Positions 46,552 through 54,890 of a stretch of 64,000 nt of DNA are shown here, in pieces. The notes beneath the pieces are model-generated. The model saw only the letters and a list, made by a program, of their open reading frames with translations, was not told the DNA's origin and did no database searches. Position numbers and translations under genes: made by a program. The DNA comes from Gammaproteobacteria bacterium (lineage in GTDB: Bacteria > Pseudomonadota > Gammaproteobacteria > Pseudomonadales > Pseudohongiellaceae). The DNA is taken from NCBI GenBank assembly GCA_041395725.1, contig JAWKZW010000001.1:3788501-3852500 (forward strand). The letters run 5' to 3'. The number at the start of each line of letters is the position of its first letter. The stretch's first letter is position 1.

Positions 46552-46941
46552 TCAGCCGAAATTCAGTACCCGATCGGAGTTCTGCAGGGCGTCCACCAAT
46601 TGGCCGAGACCCGAAATGCTGGCCCGTTCTGACAGGTTGCTGGCTGTCTTTTCGTAGCGTCTGGCTTCCTGGAGGTCGATGACCCCCCGCTTCAGTGCCG
46701 AGGTCACACAGGCAACTGCGTCGATTTCAAATTTCTCTATCAGTTTATCCCACTCAGCCTGCAGGGATTGTTCATCCTGACCCACCACCGCAAGTTGATT
46801 AAGATTGTGTACGCCGTCCCGGAAAAAAAACAGCCGGTAGACTTCATGGCCCTCGCTCAGCAAAGCCTGGCAGAAGCGCAGGGCCGAGTGAGCGCCTTCG
46901 CTGCTGTAGGGTGCCGAGTGTATGACTACGGAAAATTTCAC
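46552..46941 (-). CDS. tusD: Sulfur-relay protein TusD (DsrE family)
   Basis: A 129-residue DsrE-like protein. The active cysteine is in DAVACVTSALKRGV, equivalent to the sulfur-accepting Cys of E. coli TusD. First gene of tusDCBE, supplying sulfur for 2-thiouridine in tRNA through MnmA. Confidence 0.93.
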   Translation of the reverse strand: MKFSVVIHSAPYSSEGAHSALRFCQALLSEGHEVYRLFFFRDGVHNLNQLAVVGQDEQSLQAEWDKLIEKFEIDAVACVTSALKRGVIDLQEARRYEKTASNLSERASISGLGQLVDALQNSDRVLNFG

Positions 46942-46957
46942 TGTGTCTGCCCTGCAA

Positions 46958-46986
46958 ACAAAAAGCCCCGTCAGAACGGGGCCTTG
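46958..46986 (-). terminator. Rho-independent terminator of yccA
   Basis: On the minus strand GCCCCGT and ACGGGGC pair around TCTG and are followed by TTTTTG. It ends the yccA transcript just before the tusD start, so the tus operon needs its own promoter or read-through. Confidence 0.85.
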
Positions 46987-47009
46987 TTTATCATTAAAAC
47001 CAGTCCGAT

Positions 47010-47684
47010 TTATTCGCGACCGGTAAGCGCTCCAAGCAGGTTCAACAGGTGAACGAAAATGTTGAAGATGCTCAGGTAAAGAGAGATGGTGGCCAGGATG
47101 TAATTCCTCTCACCGCCGTTGATGATCCGGCTGGTATCGTAAAGAATGAAGCCGGACATGATCATGATGACGGCAGAAGAGATAGCCAGGCTCAAGGCCG
47201 GAATCTGCAGAAACATGTTGGCAATCATAGCCACGACAGCCACGATCAGGCCGGTCATCAGGAAGCCACCCATATAGCTGAAGTTCTTGCCAGTGGCCAG
47301 TACGTAACCAGACAGGCTAAGAAAGATGAGGGCAGTGCCACCAAGCGCCTGCGCCACGATCATTCCGCCGTTGGCATAGACCTGCAAGTAAGCAGAAACC
47401 ACCGGACCGAGCGCGCCACCCATCAGACCCGAAAATACAAAAACCCAGAACAGCCCCTTCGAGGAACGGGCGGTGGCCTGCACGACAAAGGAGGTGATGA
47501 AACCGCCGATCAGCAGTACCAGTCCCATGCCTTGAGAGACTTGCAGCATCATCGTGGCCACGGCGCATACGGCGCTGAAGAAAAGCGTCATGGATAACAG
47601 CATGTAGGTATTGCGCAGCACTTTGTTGACCGCCAGCGCAGAATCCTGGCCTCTGGCAATGCTGTTCAATTGGACTTCGTTCAT
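47010..47684 (-). CDS. yccA: Bax inhibitor-1/YccA family membrane protein
   Basis: A 224-residue protein with seven membrane spans and the family segments NKVLRNTYMLLSMTLFFSAVCA and ILYDTSRIINGGERNYILATISLYLSIFNIF. YccA is an FtsH substrate and modulator in the inner membrane; homologues act as pH-dependent calcium leaks. It lies between the tus operon and tRNA-Ser. The 296 bp upstream carry no other gene. Confidence 0.93.
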   Translation of the reverse strand: MNEVQLNSIARGQDSALAVNKVLRNTYMLLSMTLFFSAVCAVATMMLQVSQGMGLVLLIGGFITSFVVQATARSSKGLFWVFVFSGLMGGALGPVVSAYLQVYANGGMIVAQALGGTALIFLSLSGYVLATGKNFSYMGGFLMTGLIVAVVAMIANMFLQIPALSLAISSAVIMIMSGFILYDTSRIINGGERNYILATISLYLSIFNIFVHLLNLLGALTGRE

Positions 47685-47980
47685 ATACGTCTCCGATTAA
47701 ATGACTGAAACTGTTATCAACCCGGTGTTCGTGCTGCTGACTGATCCATTGGGGCGGAGCCCTGATTTTTCAAGCAGTTAGCGGACAAAAAGTAGCCACT
47801 AAGGAGTAATACGCCGGGGCGTTGATCAAAGATCAATCATACTGGCTGGCTGTCCAAAATCAATGCATTTCGTCGCTTTACGACCAGTAAACCGGGGCCC
47901 CTGACTCAAACTGGCGCCATTGACCTGCAGTTAGACCTTTGCCTCTTCGCAGCATTGGTGTAAGATTCTGGCCCTGTCGC

Positions 47981-48070
47981 GGAGGGGTGGCAGAGTGGTT
48001 GAATGCACTGGTCTTGAAAACCAGCGAGGGTGAAAGCCCTCCGAGAGTTCGAATCTCTCCCCCTCCGCCA
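47981..48070 (+). tRNA. tRNA-Ser (anticodon UGA)
   Basis: The 90-nt sequence folds as a class II tRNA: acceptor GGAGGGG pairing with CCCCTCC, discriminator G, encoded CCA end (48068-48070), anticodon TGA at 48015-48017 in loop CTTGAAA, a long variable arm and the T-loop TTCGAAT. It marks the edge of the conserved block; accessory DNA begins straight after it, as is common where integrases use tRNA genes. Confidence 0.97.
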
Positions 48071-48439
48071 CTCGAATAATCTATCCTATTGATATATAAG
48101 AATAATAAATCTACAAAGCGCAATCAGTCCCCCATCCAGCCCCCTTGCATAGCTTCCGTACGACCCTGACCGTGTCTGAGATTGGAATACCGCTAATTGG
48201 GCTGCAAACCATTTGCAGCGTCGAATTTCTCAGTTCTTAAAATCAATATCGATATTCCTGTCCACCCTCTGAAGCTCCTTTAGATTTGGGGTGTCTTCCC
48301 ATTTTAGTTAATATCACTGGTGTCGTGGTTATAGCCAAAAAAATGAATCAGATCGTCATCTACTTCTGGCTCACCAGAACGATAGAGTTCTTAGCCATGC
48401 AGATTTGAATATAACAATAACGCAGGACCATCTAAAAAA
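48071..48439. other. Gene-free, AT-rich start of the accessory island
   Basis: About 370 bp after tRNA-Ser without an open frame or recognisable RNA. No integrase gene and no repeat of the tRNA 3' end was found in the rest of the window, so an attachment site cannot be assigned. Confidence 0.55.
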
Positions 48440-48634
48440 ATGGCAATAAAGAAAACCGCTCTCTACTCCTCCCTCTGGTCCAGTTGCGACGAACTCCGCG
48501 GCGGTATGGATGCCTCCCAGTATAAGGACTATGTCCTGACCTTGTTGTTCATAAAGTATTTATCCGAAAATGCCAAGAATGAGAAGAGGTTCGTTATCTA
48601 TGTACCCAAAGGTATTGAATTTGGAGATAGCTAA
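48440..48634 (+). pseudogene. hsdM: 5' stump of type I restriction-modification methylase hsdM
   Basis: The 64-codon frame begins with the typical HsdM start (KTALYSSLWSSCDELRGGMD then ASQYKDYVLTLLFIKYLSE), followed by VIYVPKGIEFGDS and a stop. Normal HsdM proteins exceed 480 residues and carry NPPY/SAM motifs, all missing here. No hsdS or hsdR follows. It is the remnant of a restriction system that occupied this site, cut where the CRISPR locus starts. Confidence 0.82.
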
Positions 48635-48664
48635 TGTTGAGATGAAAACTCAAGAGGGGGGTAT

Positions 48665-48760
48665 GAGAGACCCGACATGCAAGCAGCGGTCGGGTCGGAT
48701 TAGGTACTAAAGACCTTATTGTAGTAACGGCTCTCACCCCGGATAACCACAACGCATTCG
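48665..48760 (-). ncRNA. tracrRNA of the type II-C system
   Basis: On the minus strand 48753-48718 is an anti-repeat, largely complementary to the crRNA repeat with a bulge. It is followed by GAGAGCCGTTACTACAATAAGG, very close to my memory of the Neisseria meningitidis tracrRNA (GAGAACCGTTGCTACAATAAGG). Next come a small nexus-like stem (AGGT/ACCT, 48702-48716) and a hairpin with arms GACCCGAC/GTCGGGTC (48669-48696). No T run follows, so the 3' end is uncertain; another small stem lies at 48637-48653. A TAGTAT about 10 bp before the anti-repeat may be its -10 box. It is divergent from cas9. Confidence 0.85.
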
Positions 48761-48776
48761 ATACTACACAATAATC

Positions 48777-48789
48777 GTGAGAGAGGAAA
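48777..48789 (+). promoter_or_regulatory. cas9 ribosome-binding site embedded in repeat-like sequence
   Basis: GTGAGAGAGGAAA just before the cas9 ATG contains the Shine-Dalgarno GAGGAAA. It matches 12 of 13 bases of the CRISPR repeat segment GTGAGAGAGGGAA. A crRNA repeat would be complementary to it over 10 contiguous bases. The match may be coincidence, because Shine-Dalgarno sites are purine-rich, or a feedback site. Confidence 0.5.
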
Positions 48790-48793
48790 GCTC

Positions 48794-51700
48794 ATGGTCA
48801 AATCGAAATCAGCCGTCTTACCTTATACATTAGGGCTGGATATTGGTATCGCCTCGGTAGGTGCCGCGTTACTCGGGGAAGAGCGCATCCTGGGCTTACA
48901 TGTACGTACCTTCGACAGGGCCGAGACTAGTAAAGAGGGAGAGTCTCTTAATAAGATCCGCCGTGAATCCCGCCTTACTCGACGCCGCATCCGCCGCCGA
49001 GCCCATCGTCTACTGCGGTTGCGGCGGCTCTTTCATCACTATGGTTTAATCAGTAGCGCATCTAGCACCTCAACCTTTACGGACACCGTATCCCCCTGGC
49101 AGCTGCGTGCCGAGGGGCTGGACCGATTACTAAAATCTGAGGAATGGGCGGCAACGCTATACCACCTTGTCAAGCACCGGGGCTTTCAGTCGAATCGCAA
49201 AAGTGAAGCCAAGGTCGATGAAAAGGTGGGGCAAATGCTGAGTGGTGTTAATAGTAACCGTCAGCTTCTGGAAGAATCTGGTTTGCGAACCATGGGAGAG
49301 CTGGCCTCACGACATCAGGCATTCACCGAAGCAAAGCGCAATAAAGGTGGTAGCTACAGTCATACTTTTTCCCGCTCAGACCTGGAGATAGAGCTGAGAG
49401 TGCTTTTCGCCCAGCAGCGCAAACTGGGCAATCAGTTCGCCACAAAAGATCTGGAAGAGGGGGTGCACACGTTGTTGATGGCGCGCCGGCCAGCCCTTTC
49501 TGGCCTAGACTTGCTAAAAATGGTGGGGAATTGTACTTTTGAACCCGATGAGTTCCGCGCACCAAAGGCAAGCTATAGTGCAGAGCGTTTTGTCTGGCTG
49601 ACTAAGCTCAACAATTTACGTATAAGCAGTATTGGCGAGACCCGCGCCCTGAGCGAAGAAGAGCGGCACTTGATTTTGCCGATGCCATTCACCAGGGCTA
49701 AAGTCACTTACAAGCAAGTGCGTACCGCACTCAAGCTGCCGGAGCATATGCAATTTGTCGGGCTGCGCTACCCCAGTAGATCTGACAGCGGAAAAGACCC
49801 GGAGACAGCCACGTTTTTCGAAGCGAAGGGATTTCAAGTCTTGCGCAAGGCATACAATAGTGTGGGGCTCGAGCTGGAGTGGCAACGTGATAGCCAGAAT
49901 CCCGAGCGACTCGATGAGCTTGCCTATGCTTTGACCGTATTCAAGGAGGATGACGAGGCTCGTGTGTGGCTCGCAAAGAAAGGCATCGAAGAAGATATCG
50001 TAGAGGCCGTACTGAACTACACATTTAGCGACTTCGTGCGGCTCTCCACTACGGCACTGCTTAAAATCTTACCGCATATGGAGGCGGGCAGGCGGTATGA
50101 CGAGGCTGTGCGGCTGGCGGGCTACTCACATCACAGTCTTTTGCCCCGGTCAGATAGGACTCTCTACATACCACGGTTTGGCAAACAGACCATTACCAAC
50201 CCGGTGGTGGCCCGAGCTCTTAATCAGGCACGTAAGCTAGTTAACGCTATTGTTCGTGAATATGGCCCACCTGGTTCTGTGCATATTGAACTGGCACGTG
50301 ACCTGAGCCGTCCCCTCGATGAGAGGCGCAAGATCCAGAAAGAGCAGGAGGATTACCAAAAGGCTAAAGTAGGTGATATCGATACTTTTGAAGAAAATTT
50401 CGGCTTCATTCCTAAGGGCGTACATTTAGCTAAATGGCGTCTCTACCGTGAACAGGCTGGAAAGTGTGCTTACAGCCTCACCCCCCTAGACCTAAATCGC
50501 CTTTTTGAGGACGGCTACGCTGAAATAGACCACGCCTTGCCCTACTCTCGCAGCTTCAACAACGGCATGAATAATAAGGTGCTGGTGCATACCGCTGAAA
50601 ATCGTAATAAGGGTAACCGCACACCTTACGAATATCTCGGCGGAGAGAATGAGAGCGAGCAGTGGCACGCTTTTGTCAGCTGGGTAAATGGCACTAAGGG
50701 TATCCGTCAGCAAAAACGGCGTAACTTGTTGCGCAGGGATTTTGGCGCTGAGGCCGCATCCGAGTTCCGAGAACGGCACCTTAACGACACTCGCTATATC
50801 GCCAGAGAATTTAAACGTATGGTAGAGACGCACCTGATGCTAGCAGACGAGAGTGGCAAGCAGGGCTGCGTAGTGGTATCAGGCCAACTCACCGGCTACC
50901 TCCGGGCTCGCTGGGGGCTCCTCAAAGTGCGGGAAGAGGGCGACAAGCATCACGCCCTCGATGCCGCCGTTGTCGCCGCTTGCAGTCACGGTATGGTCAA
51001 ACGTCTCTCTGACTATGCGAGAAAAGGCGAACTTAAGCACGCCCGCAGTCATCATGTCGATCCAGAGACCGGTGAGGTCATCGACATCGCTGCTCTTCGC
51101 ACCCTTGATAAACACTTCCCTCAACCATGGCACCACTTCAGAGACGAGGTTATCGCCTTGCTCGCCCCGGATCCGGTACCCCTGCTAGCCAGGCTGCCCG
51201 CGTATAGCGAAGAGATCATCAAAGGCATCAGGCCCATACGCGTCTCCCGGGCCCCTACCCGACGCGGCCTCGGTGCAGCCCATCAAGAGACCATTCGTTC
51301 GGCAAAATACCTGGAGCAGGGTAAGAGCACCGTGAAGACGCCGCTGGACAAACTTAAACTCAAGGATCTACCTAATATCGTCGGATATGACGACCCTCGT
51401 AACCGCCAGCTCATTGAGGCGATCGAAGAGCGGTTGCAGGAGCATGGGGATAACGGTGAAAAGGCTTTCAAAGAGCCACTCTACAAACCTGGCAAGAACG
51501 GTAAGACCACGCCCCGCGTGCGCAGCGTAAAACTCTTTAGCGTGCAGAAGAGCGGCATGAAGGTGCGGGGCGGCATTGCTAATAACGGCGATATGGTGCG
51601 GGTAGATATTTTCACCGATGGCAAGAAATACTCCGCAGTGCCGATCTACGTGGCCGATACGGTGAAGGCTGAATTACCTAATCGGGCTGTTGTGGCATAC

Positions 51701-52015
51701 AAATCAGAGGATGAGTGGACTCTCATTGATGAGAAACATCAGTTTATGTTCAGCCTGTACCCGAATGATTGGGTCTCTGTTGCCACCAAACCCAATGCAC
51801 TACCCCAAGAGGGGTACTTTGCTGGGTTAGACCGCGCCACGGGTGCTATTAGTATTTGGTCACATGACCGAAACCAATCAGTCGGTAAAAATGGGCTGAT
51901 TCGAGGTATCGGTATTAAGACTGCCCAAAACCTAGAAAAATATCATGTTGATATGCTAGGCAATCTGCACCGGGTCCAACGAGAGGATCGCCAGCAGATG
52001 ATACCTAAGGCTTAG
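48794..52015 (+). CDS. cas9: CRISPR-associated endonuclease Cas9, compact type II-C
   Basis: The 1073-residue protein is close in length to N. meningitidis Cas9 (1082). RuvC-I has Asp16 in LGLDIGIASVG. The arginine-rich bridge helix follows (about 55-80, RRESRLTRRRIRRRAHRLLR). RuvC-II has Glu499 in SVHIELARDL. The HNH domain has Asp579-His580 in EIDHALPYSRSFNN and Asn in ENRNKGNRTP. RuvC-III has His720 and Asp723 in DKHHALDAA. All recognised catalytic residues are present, so both strands should be cut. The C-terminal quarter (from about 850) is the PAM-interacting part; the PAM cannot be read from sequence. cas1 starts 4 bp after its stop. Confidence 0.97.
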   Translation: MVKSKSAVLPYTLGLDIGIASVGAALLGEERILGLHVRTFDRAETSKEGESLNKIRRESRLTRRRIRRRAHRLLRLRRLFHHYGLISSASSTSTFTDTVSPWQLRAEGLDRLLKSEEWAATLYHLVKHRGFQSNRKSEAKVDEKVGQMLSGVNSNRQLLEESGLRTMGELASRHQAFTEAKRNKGGSYSHTFSRSDLEIELRVLFAQQRKLGNQFATKDLEEGVHTLLMARRPALSGLDLLKMVGNCTFEPDEFRAPKASYSAERFVWLTKLNNLRISSIGETRALSEEERHLILPMPFTRAKVTYKQVRTALKLPEHMQFVGLRYPSRSDSGKDPETATFFEAKGFQVLRKAYNSVGLELEWQRDSQNPERLDELAYALTVFKEDDEARVWLAKKGIEEDIVEAVLNYTFSDFVRLSTTALLKILPHMEAGRRYDEAVRLAGYSHHSLLPRSDRTLYIPRFGKQTITNPVVARALNQARKLVNAIVREYGPPGSVHIELARDLSRPLDERRKIQKEQEDYQKAKVGDIDTFEENFGFIPKGVHLAKWRLYREQAGKCAYSLTPLDLNRLFEDGYAEIDHALPYSRSFNNGMNNKVLVHTAENRNKGNRTPYEYLGGENESEQWHAFVSWVNGTKGIRQQKRRNLLRRDFGAEAASEFRERHLNDTRYIAREFKRMVETHLMLADESGKQGCVVVSGQLTGYLRARWGLLKVREEGDKHHALDAAVVAACSHGMVKRLSDYARKGELKHARSHHVDPETGEVIDIAALRTLDKHFPQPWHHFRDEVIALLAPDPVPLLARLPAYSEEIIKGIRPIRVSRAPTRRGLGAAHQETIRSAKYLEQGKSTVKTPLDKLKLKDLPNIVGYDDPRNRQLIEAIEERLQEHGDNGEKAFKEPLYKPGKNGKTTPRVRSVKLFSVQKSGMKVRGGIANNGDMVRVDIFTDGKKYSAVPIYVADTVKAELPNRAVVAYKSEDEWTLIDEKHQFMFSLYPNDWVSVATKPNALPQEGYFAGLDRATGAISIWSHDRNQSVGKNGLIRGIGIKTAQNLEKYHVDMLGNLHRVQREDRQQMIPKA

Positions 52016-52019
52016 TGCT

Positions 52020-52925
52020 ATGGCATGGCGCAGTGTGGTCATCACCCGTCCCTCTCGCCTCAAGTGTAAACAGCGGGCGCTTAAAGTGGCGCAGGAAGAT
52101 GGCGAGGTGAGCATTCCACTGGAGGATATTTCGGTGTTGCTGCTTGATAACCCGCAGATCACCCTAAGTGCGCAACTCCTCGCTGCCTGTGCCGAGCAGC
52201 AGATCGCCGTCATCACCGTGGGGGCTAACCATCATCCCAACGGGCTGCTGCTGCCCCACCTGCCCCATAGTCGTGCTCTCAAGGTGATGAAAGCGCAGCT
52301 AGCGATGGGCCGCCCGCAACGCAAGCAATTGTGGCAAGGTTTGGTGCGGCGGAAAATTCACAACCAGGGGGCGGTGATAAGTCACTTTGGAGATTCGGGC
52401 CTCGGTAAGCGCCTCGCCGGCTTGGCTGAGGAAGTTAAATCCGGCGACAGCGAAAACTTGGAGGCCCAAGCAAGCCAGCTCTATTTCCCCGCACTGTTCG
52501 GCATAGGCTTTAGTCGCAAGCAGGAGCGCCTCCATAACGCAGCACTCAACTACGGCTATACAGTGATTAGATCAGCGCTAGCCCGCAGCCTGGTTAGCTA
52601 CGGCTTCAATACTGCCTTCGGCCTGCACCATCACAGCGAGCAGAATTCCTTCAACTTAGCCGACGACTTGATTGAACCATTCCGCCCGCTGCTTGACGCT
52701 TATCTACTGCAGAACTTTCCCGAAGAAGATACAGAAGGACTGACCCCTACCCACAAGGCGACACTGGTCAATGTCCTCCATCAGGATATCCCGATGGTTG
52801 ATTCCGAAGGCTTAATAAGCCGTAGCAACTTACTTGCTTCCACGGAAGCCGTAGTCATCAGTCTGAGCCAGCGTCTAGGTGATGGAAGCCACCAATTACA
52901 CCTTCCAACATTCAAGCCGGATTAG
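52020..52925 (+). CDS. cas1: CRISPR-associated integrase Cas1 (type II)
   Basis: The 301-residue protein has the type II Cas1 opening MAWRSVVITRPSRLKCKQRAL, the metal Glu in SENLEAQASQLYFP, the His in TAFGLHHHSEQNSFNLADDL and the acidic DDLIEPFRPLLDA segment. Cas1 with Cas2 inserts new spacers at the array. The gene is intact, but its partner cas2, 9 bp downstream, is split, so the integration complex is probably not formed. Confidence 0.95.
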   Translation: MAWRSVVITRPSRLKCKQRALKVAQEDGEVSIPLEDISVLLLDNPQITLSAQLLAACAEQQIAVITVGANHHPNGLLLPHLPHSRALKVMKAQLAMGRPQRKQLWQGLVRRKIHNQGAVISHFGDSGLGKRLAGLAEEVKSGDSENLEAQASQLYFPALFGIGFSRKQERLHNAALNYGYTVIRSALARSLVSYGFNTAFGLHHHSEQNSFNLADDLIEPFRPLLDAYLLQNFPEEDTEGLTPTHKATLVNVLHQDIPMVDSEGLISRSNLLASTEAVVISLSQRLGDGSHQLHLPTFKPD

Positions 52926-52934
52926 CCCCACGTT

Positions 52935-53051
52935 GTGAGCAAGGAGACCCGACGATTCATGCGCCTGCTGGTATTCTTTGACCTGCCTACACTCACCCGA
53001 GAGGATAAACGGGCCTACACTTTGTTCCGCAACTTCCTGCTCAAGGACGGC
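52935..53051 (+). pseudogene. cas2: cas2, 5' part (codons 1-39), interrupted
   Basis: From a GTG at 52935 (or ATG at 52959, preceded by AAGGAG) the frame reads RRFMRLLVFFDLPTLTRE then DKRAYTLFRNFLLKDG. This is the first strand and helix of a Cas2 ferredoxin fold, with the catalytic-site Asp in FFDLP. Homology stops exactly at an 8-bp sequence repeated at 60947. The frame runs on into an unrelated gene fragment to 53414, giving a 159-residue chimera. The rest of Cas2 is at 60947-61170. Joining the halves restores LLKDGYDMIQWSVYG and a 110-residue protein. Confidence 0.93.
53044..53051. repeat. Left target-site duplication AGGACGGC
   Basis: This 8-bp sequence directly repeats at 60947-60954. 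Eight base pairs is the usual duplication length for IS66-family transposition. The two copies bound a 7.9-kb unit inside cas2. Confidence 0.85.
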
Positions 53052-53414
53052 GACAGCGAAACGGCACATTACTACACTTTACTGACTAACAACGCTTACA
53101 CAAATATTTCTCATCTGTTCAACAATGAGGAACGCCGCCTTCCAGAAGAGGACACCGTAAGCCTGGCCTATGACTTTATCGGCGCATATCCGGAAATTCT
53201 CGTACGGGTGACCATTGCCCAACTCGCGGATTTTGTAACGCAGGTGCAGGCTCTGGGTACAGAGGAGGATTACGGGAGACTGCTGGACGACTTTGGTATC
53301 CGCCGGTCGGATCCTGAATTCTGGCAAATTGCCGACGCTATGCACGAGGCATTCCTGACCCGCAATCCTGTCGAGGGTGGCCTTTTCGATTTCAATCGCC
53401 TGGAAAATCGTTAG
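53052..53414 (+). pseudogene. cti: 3' fragment of fatty acid cis/trans isomerase gene
   Basis: The 120 codons after the junction read YYTLLTNNAYTNISHLFNNEERRLPEEDTV, DFIGAYPEILVRV, YGRLLDDFGIRRSDPEFW and end NPVEGGLFDFNRLENR. This matches my memory of the C-terminal end of periplasmic Cti (about 750-790 residues), which converts cis to trans phospholipid fatty acids under solvent stress. The haem-binding N-terminus and signal peptide are absent. It is fused in frame to the Cas2 N-terminus. A terminator follows at 53515. The family call is from memory of the pattern. Confidence 0.75.
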
Positions 53415-53514
53415 AGATTTACAGCGAACCTCAATGCGGTACGCTGACGCCAGGCAACAGTCGACCGTTTGATGTCGCGCCGCCTGCTGACCGGTAAATG
53501 ATCGGTACCTGAGT

Positions 53515-53550
53515 AAAAAACCCCGGATTGTGACCAATCCGGGGTTTTTA
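53515..53550. terminator. Bidirectional rho-independent terminator
   Basis: CCCCGGATTG pairs with CAATCCGGGG around TGAC, with an A run before and a T run after, so it works in both directions. It ends the truncated cti reading and could end transcripts from the convergent yceI genes. Confidence 0.9.
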
Positions 53551-53629
53551 GAGTTCCAGCGCTCAGAGTAGTGCCGTCAGAGTACAGGCTTACTGACCAC
53601 CAGTGCTATAGGCTGATAGGCATCAAAGG

Positions 53630-54271
53630 CTAACTGCCTTCCATAAACTCTACGTGAATCTCCAGCTCGATCTCATCGCCGACACCAAAACTGGTAAACC
53701 GATCGACGCCGAAGTCAGAGCGAAGAAATTCAGCACTGGCCGAAAAACCCAGTGTGTAGCTGCGAGTCAGGAAATTACGGCCACCACCATGAAAATCGAT
53801 TTGCAGATTGACCGGAGCCGTGACACCGTGGAAAGTCAGATCGCCGGCGAATACAAACGAATTTTCCCCGGTTGCCTCAACAAACGAAGTGGTTCGATAG
53901 ATCGCCTGGGGGTAAGTCTCCGCATCAAGCCAGCTACCGCCCCGCAGTTCTTCCTCGAACTCCGGCAGATTCACATCAATGGAGTTCATGTCCACAATCA
54001 CTTCAAGACTGGAGTTCTCGATATTCTCCGGGTCAAAATCCAACGTCGCATCGAATTGAGTGAAACGGCCAATGAAAGTCGAAAAACCCAGGTGGTTTAT
54101 CTTGAACAGCAATGCTGCGTGATCGGTATCCAGCGTGTAGGCACCCGAGCGCAGCTCTGCTATATCAGTTGTTTGGCCGGGCGTCAGGAGACGATCACAC
54201 GACATCAGTAACGCCGAGCAGGCCAGGATCAGTGAAACCCGACCGATGTTGGAAAATAATCTGCTAGTCAT
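53630..54271 (-). CDS. YceI-family lipoprotein
   Basis: The 213-residue protein has a lipoprotein signal peptide (VSLILACSALLMSC, lipid on the Cys of the LMSC box). The YceI domain follows: SGAYTLDTDHAALLFKINHLGFSTFIGRFTQFDATLDFDPEN, LDAETYPQAIYRTTSF, and GFSASAEFLRSDFGVDRF. YceI folds are lipocalin-like barrels that bind isoprenoid chains such as quinones. The Asp after the lipid Cys may mean retention in the inner membrane. It follows a second yceI gene by 17 bp. Confidence 0.88.
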   Translation of the reverse strand: MTSRLFSNIGRVSLILACSALLMSCDRLLTPGQTTDIAELRSGAYTLDTDHAALLFKINHLGFSTFIGRFTQFDATLDFDPENIENSSLEVIVDMNSIDVNLPEFEEELRGGSWLDAETYPQAIYRTTSFVEATGENSFVFAGDLTFHGVTAPVNLQIDFHGGGRNFLTRSYTLGFSASAEFLRSDFGVDRFTSFGVGDEIELEIHVEFMEGS

Positions 54272-54288
54272 CTAATTAACCTATCTAA

Positions 54289-54864
54289 TTACTGCTGGAT
54301 TGCGTAGACATCGACCTCAATGGTCACTTCGTTTGGAACTTCAGCGGTATTCGCCCAGTAACCCTGGCCCACGCCGTATTCAAGGCGCTGAATAGTCACT
54401 TCACTGGTCAGATGGAAACAGACCTGGCCATCACAGGTTTCCACATCAAGCATGAACGGAAAGCTGATTGGATGGGTCTGATCGCGGATAGTCAGTGTGC
54501 CGTCGGATACGAAAGAATTGGCAGACTGTACGCTGCAATTCTCGGCCGTAAAAGTGGCCGTCGGCCAGGTATCCACGTCAAACAGTTCATAGTCCAGCAG
54601 ATAGTCTTTGACTTCCGGCGAATCAACATAGACATCGTTGATGGGAATAGTGACCTGAAATTCACAGGCACTGGGTCGTAATGGGTCGATGTCGAATGTC
54701 GCCTGGACGTTTCTGAACTCACCCTGAAAAGGTTCACTGCCGTACGAGTATTTGAAGATGACAAGGGACTGCGCCGGGTCAAGTTCCCAGTTGGCAGCGC
54801 GGGCCGGTAAGGAAGCCAGAACCAGAACCGAGGCCAGCATCAAGGTATGAGATAAAGTTCGCAT
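54289..54864 (-). CDS. YceI-family periplasmic protein
   Basis: The ATG at 54864 has AGGAG 10 bp upstream and begins a signal peptide (MRTLSHTLMLASVLVLASLPARA-A), giving 191 residues. The YceI domain has WELDPAQSLVIFKYSYGSEPFQGEFRNVQATFDIDP, DVDTWPTATFTAENC and TIQRLEYGVGQGYWANTAEV. Secreted soluble partner to the lipoprotein YceI next to it. It lies directly downstream of the PQQ dehydrogenase, suggesting a shared quinone or isoprenoid-linked role. Confidence 0.88.
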   Translation of the reverse strand: MRTLSHTLMLASVLVLASLPARAANWELDPAQSLVIFKYSYGSEPFQGEFRNVQATFDIDPLRPSACEFQVTIPINDVYVDSPEVKDYLLDYELFDVDTWPTATFTAENCSVQSANSFVSDGTLTIRDQTHPISFPFMLDVETCDGQVCFHLTSEVTIQRLEYGVGQGYWANTAEVPNEVTIEVDVYAIQQ

Positions 54865-54890
54865 GATGTATTTACTCCTGATCAATAAAA

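Noticed and set aside
48440..48634. A working type I restriction-modification system
   Set aside because: Only the first 64 codons of hsdM exist; catalytic motifs, hsdS and hsdR are missing.
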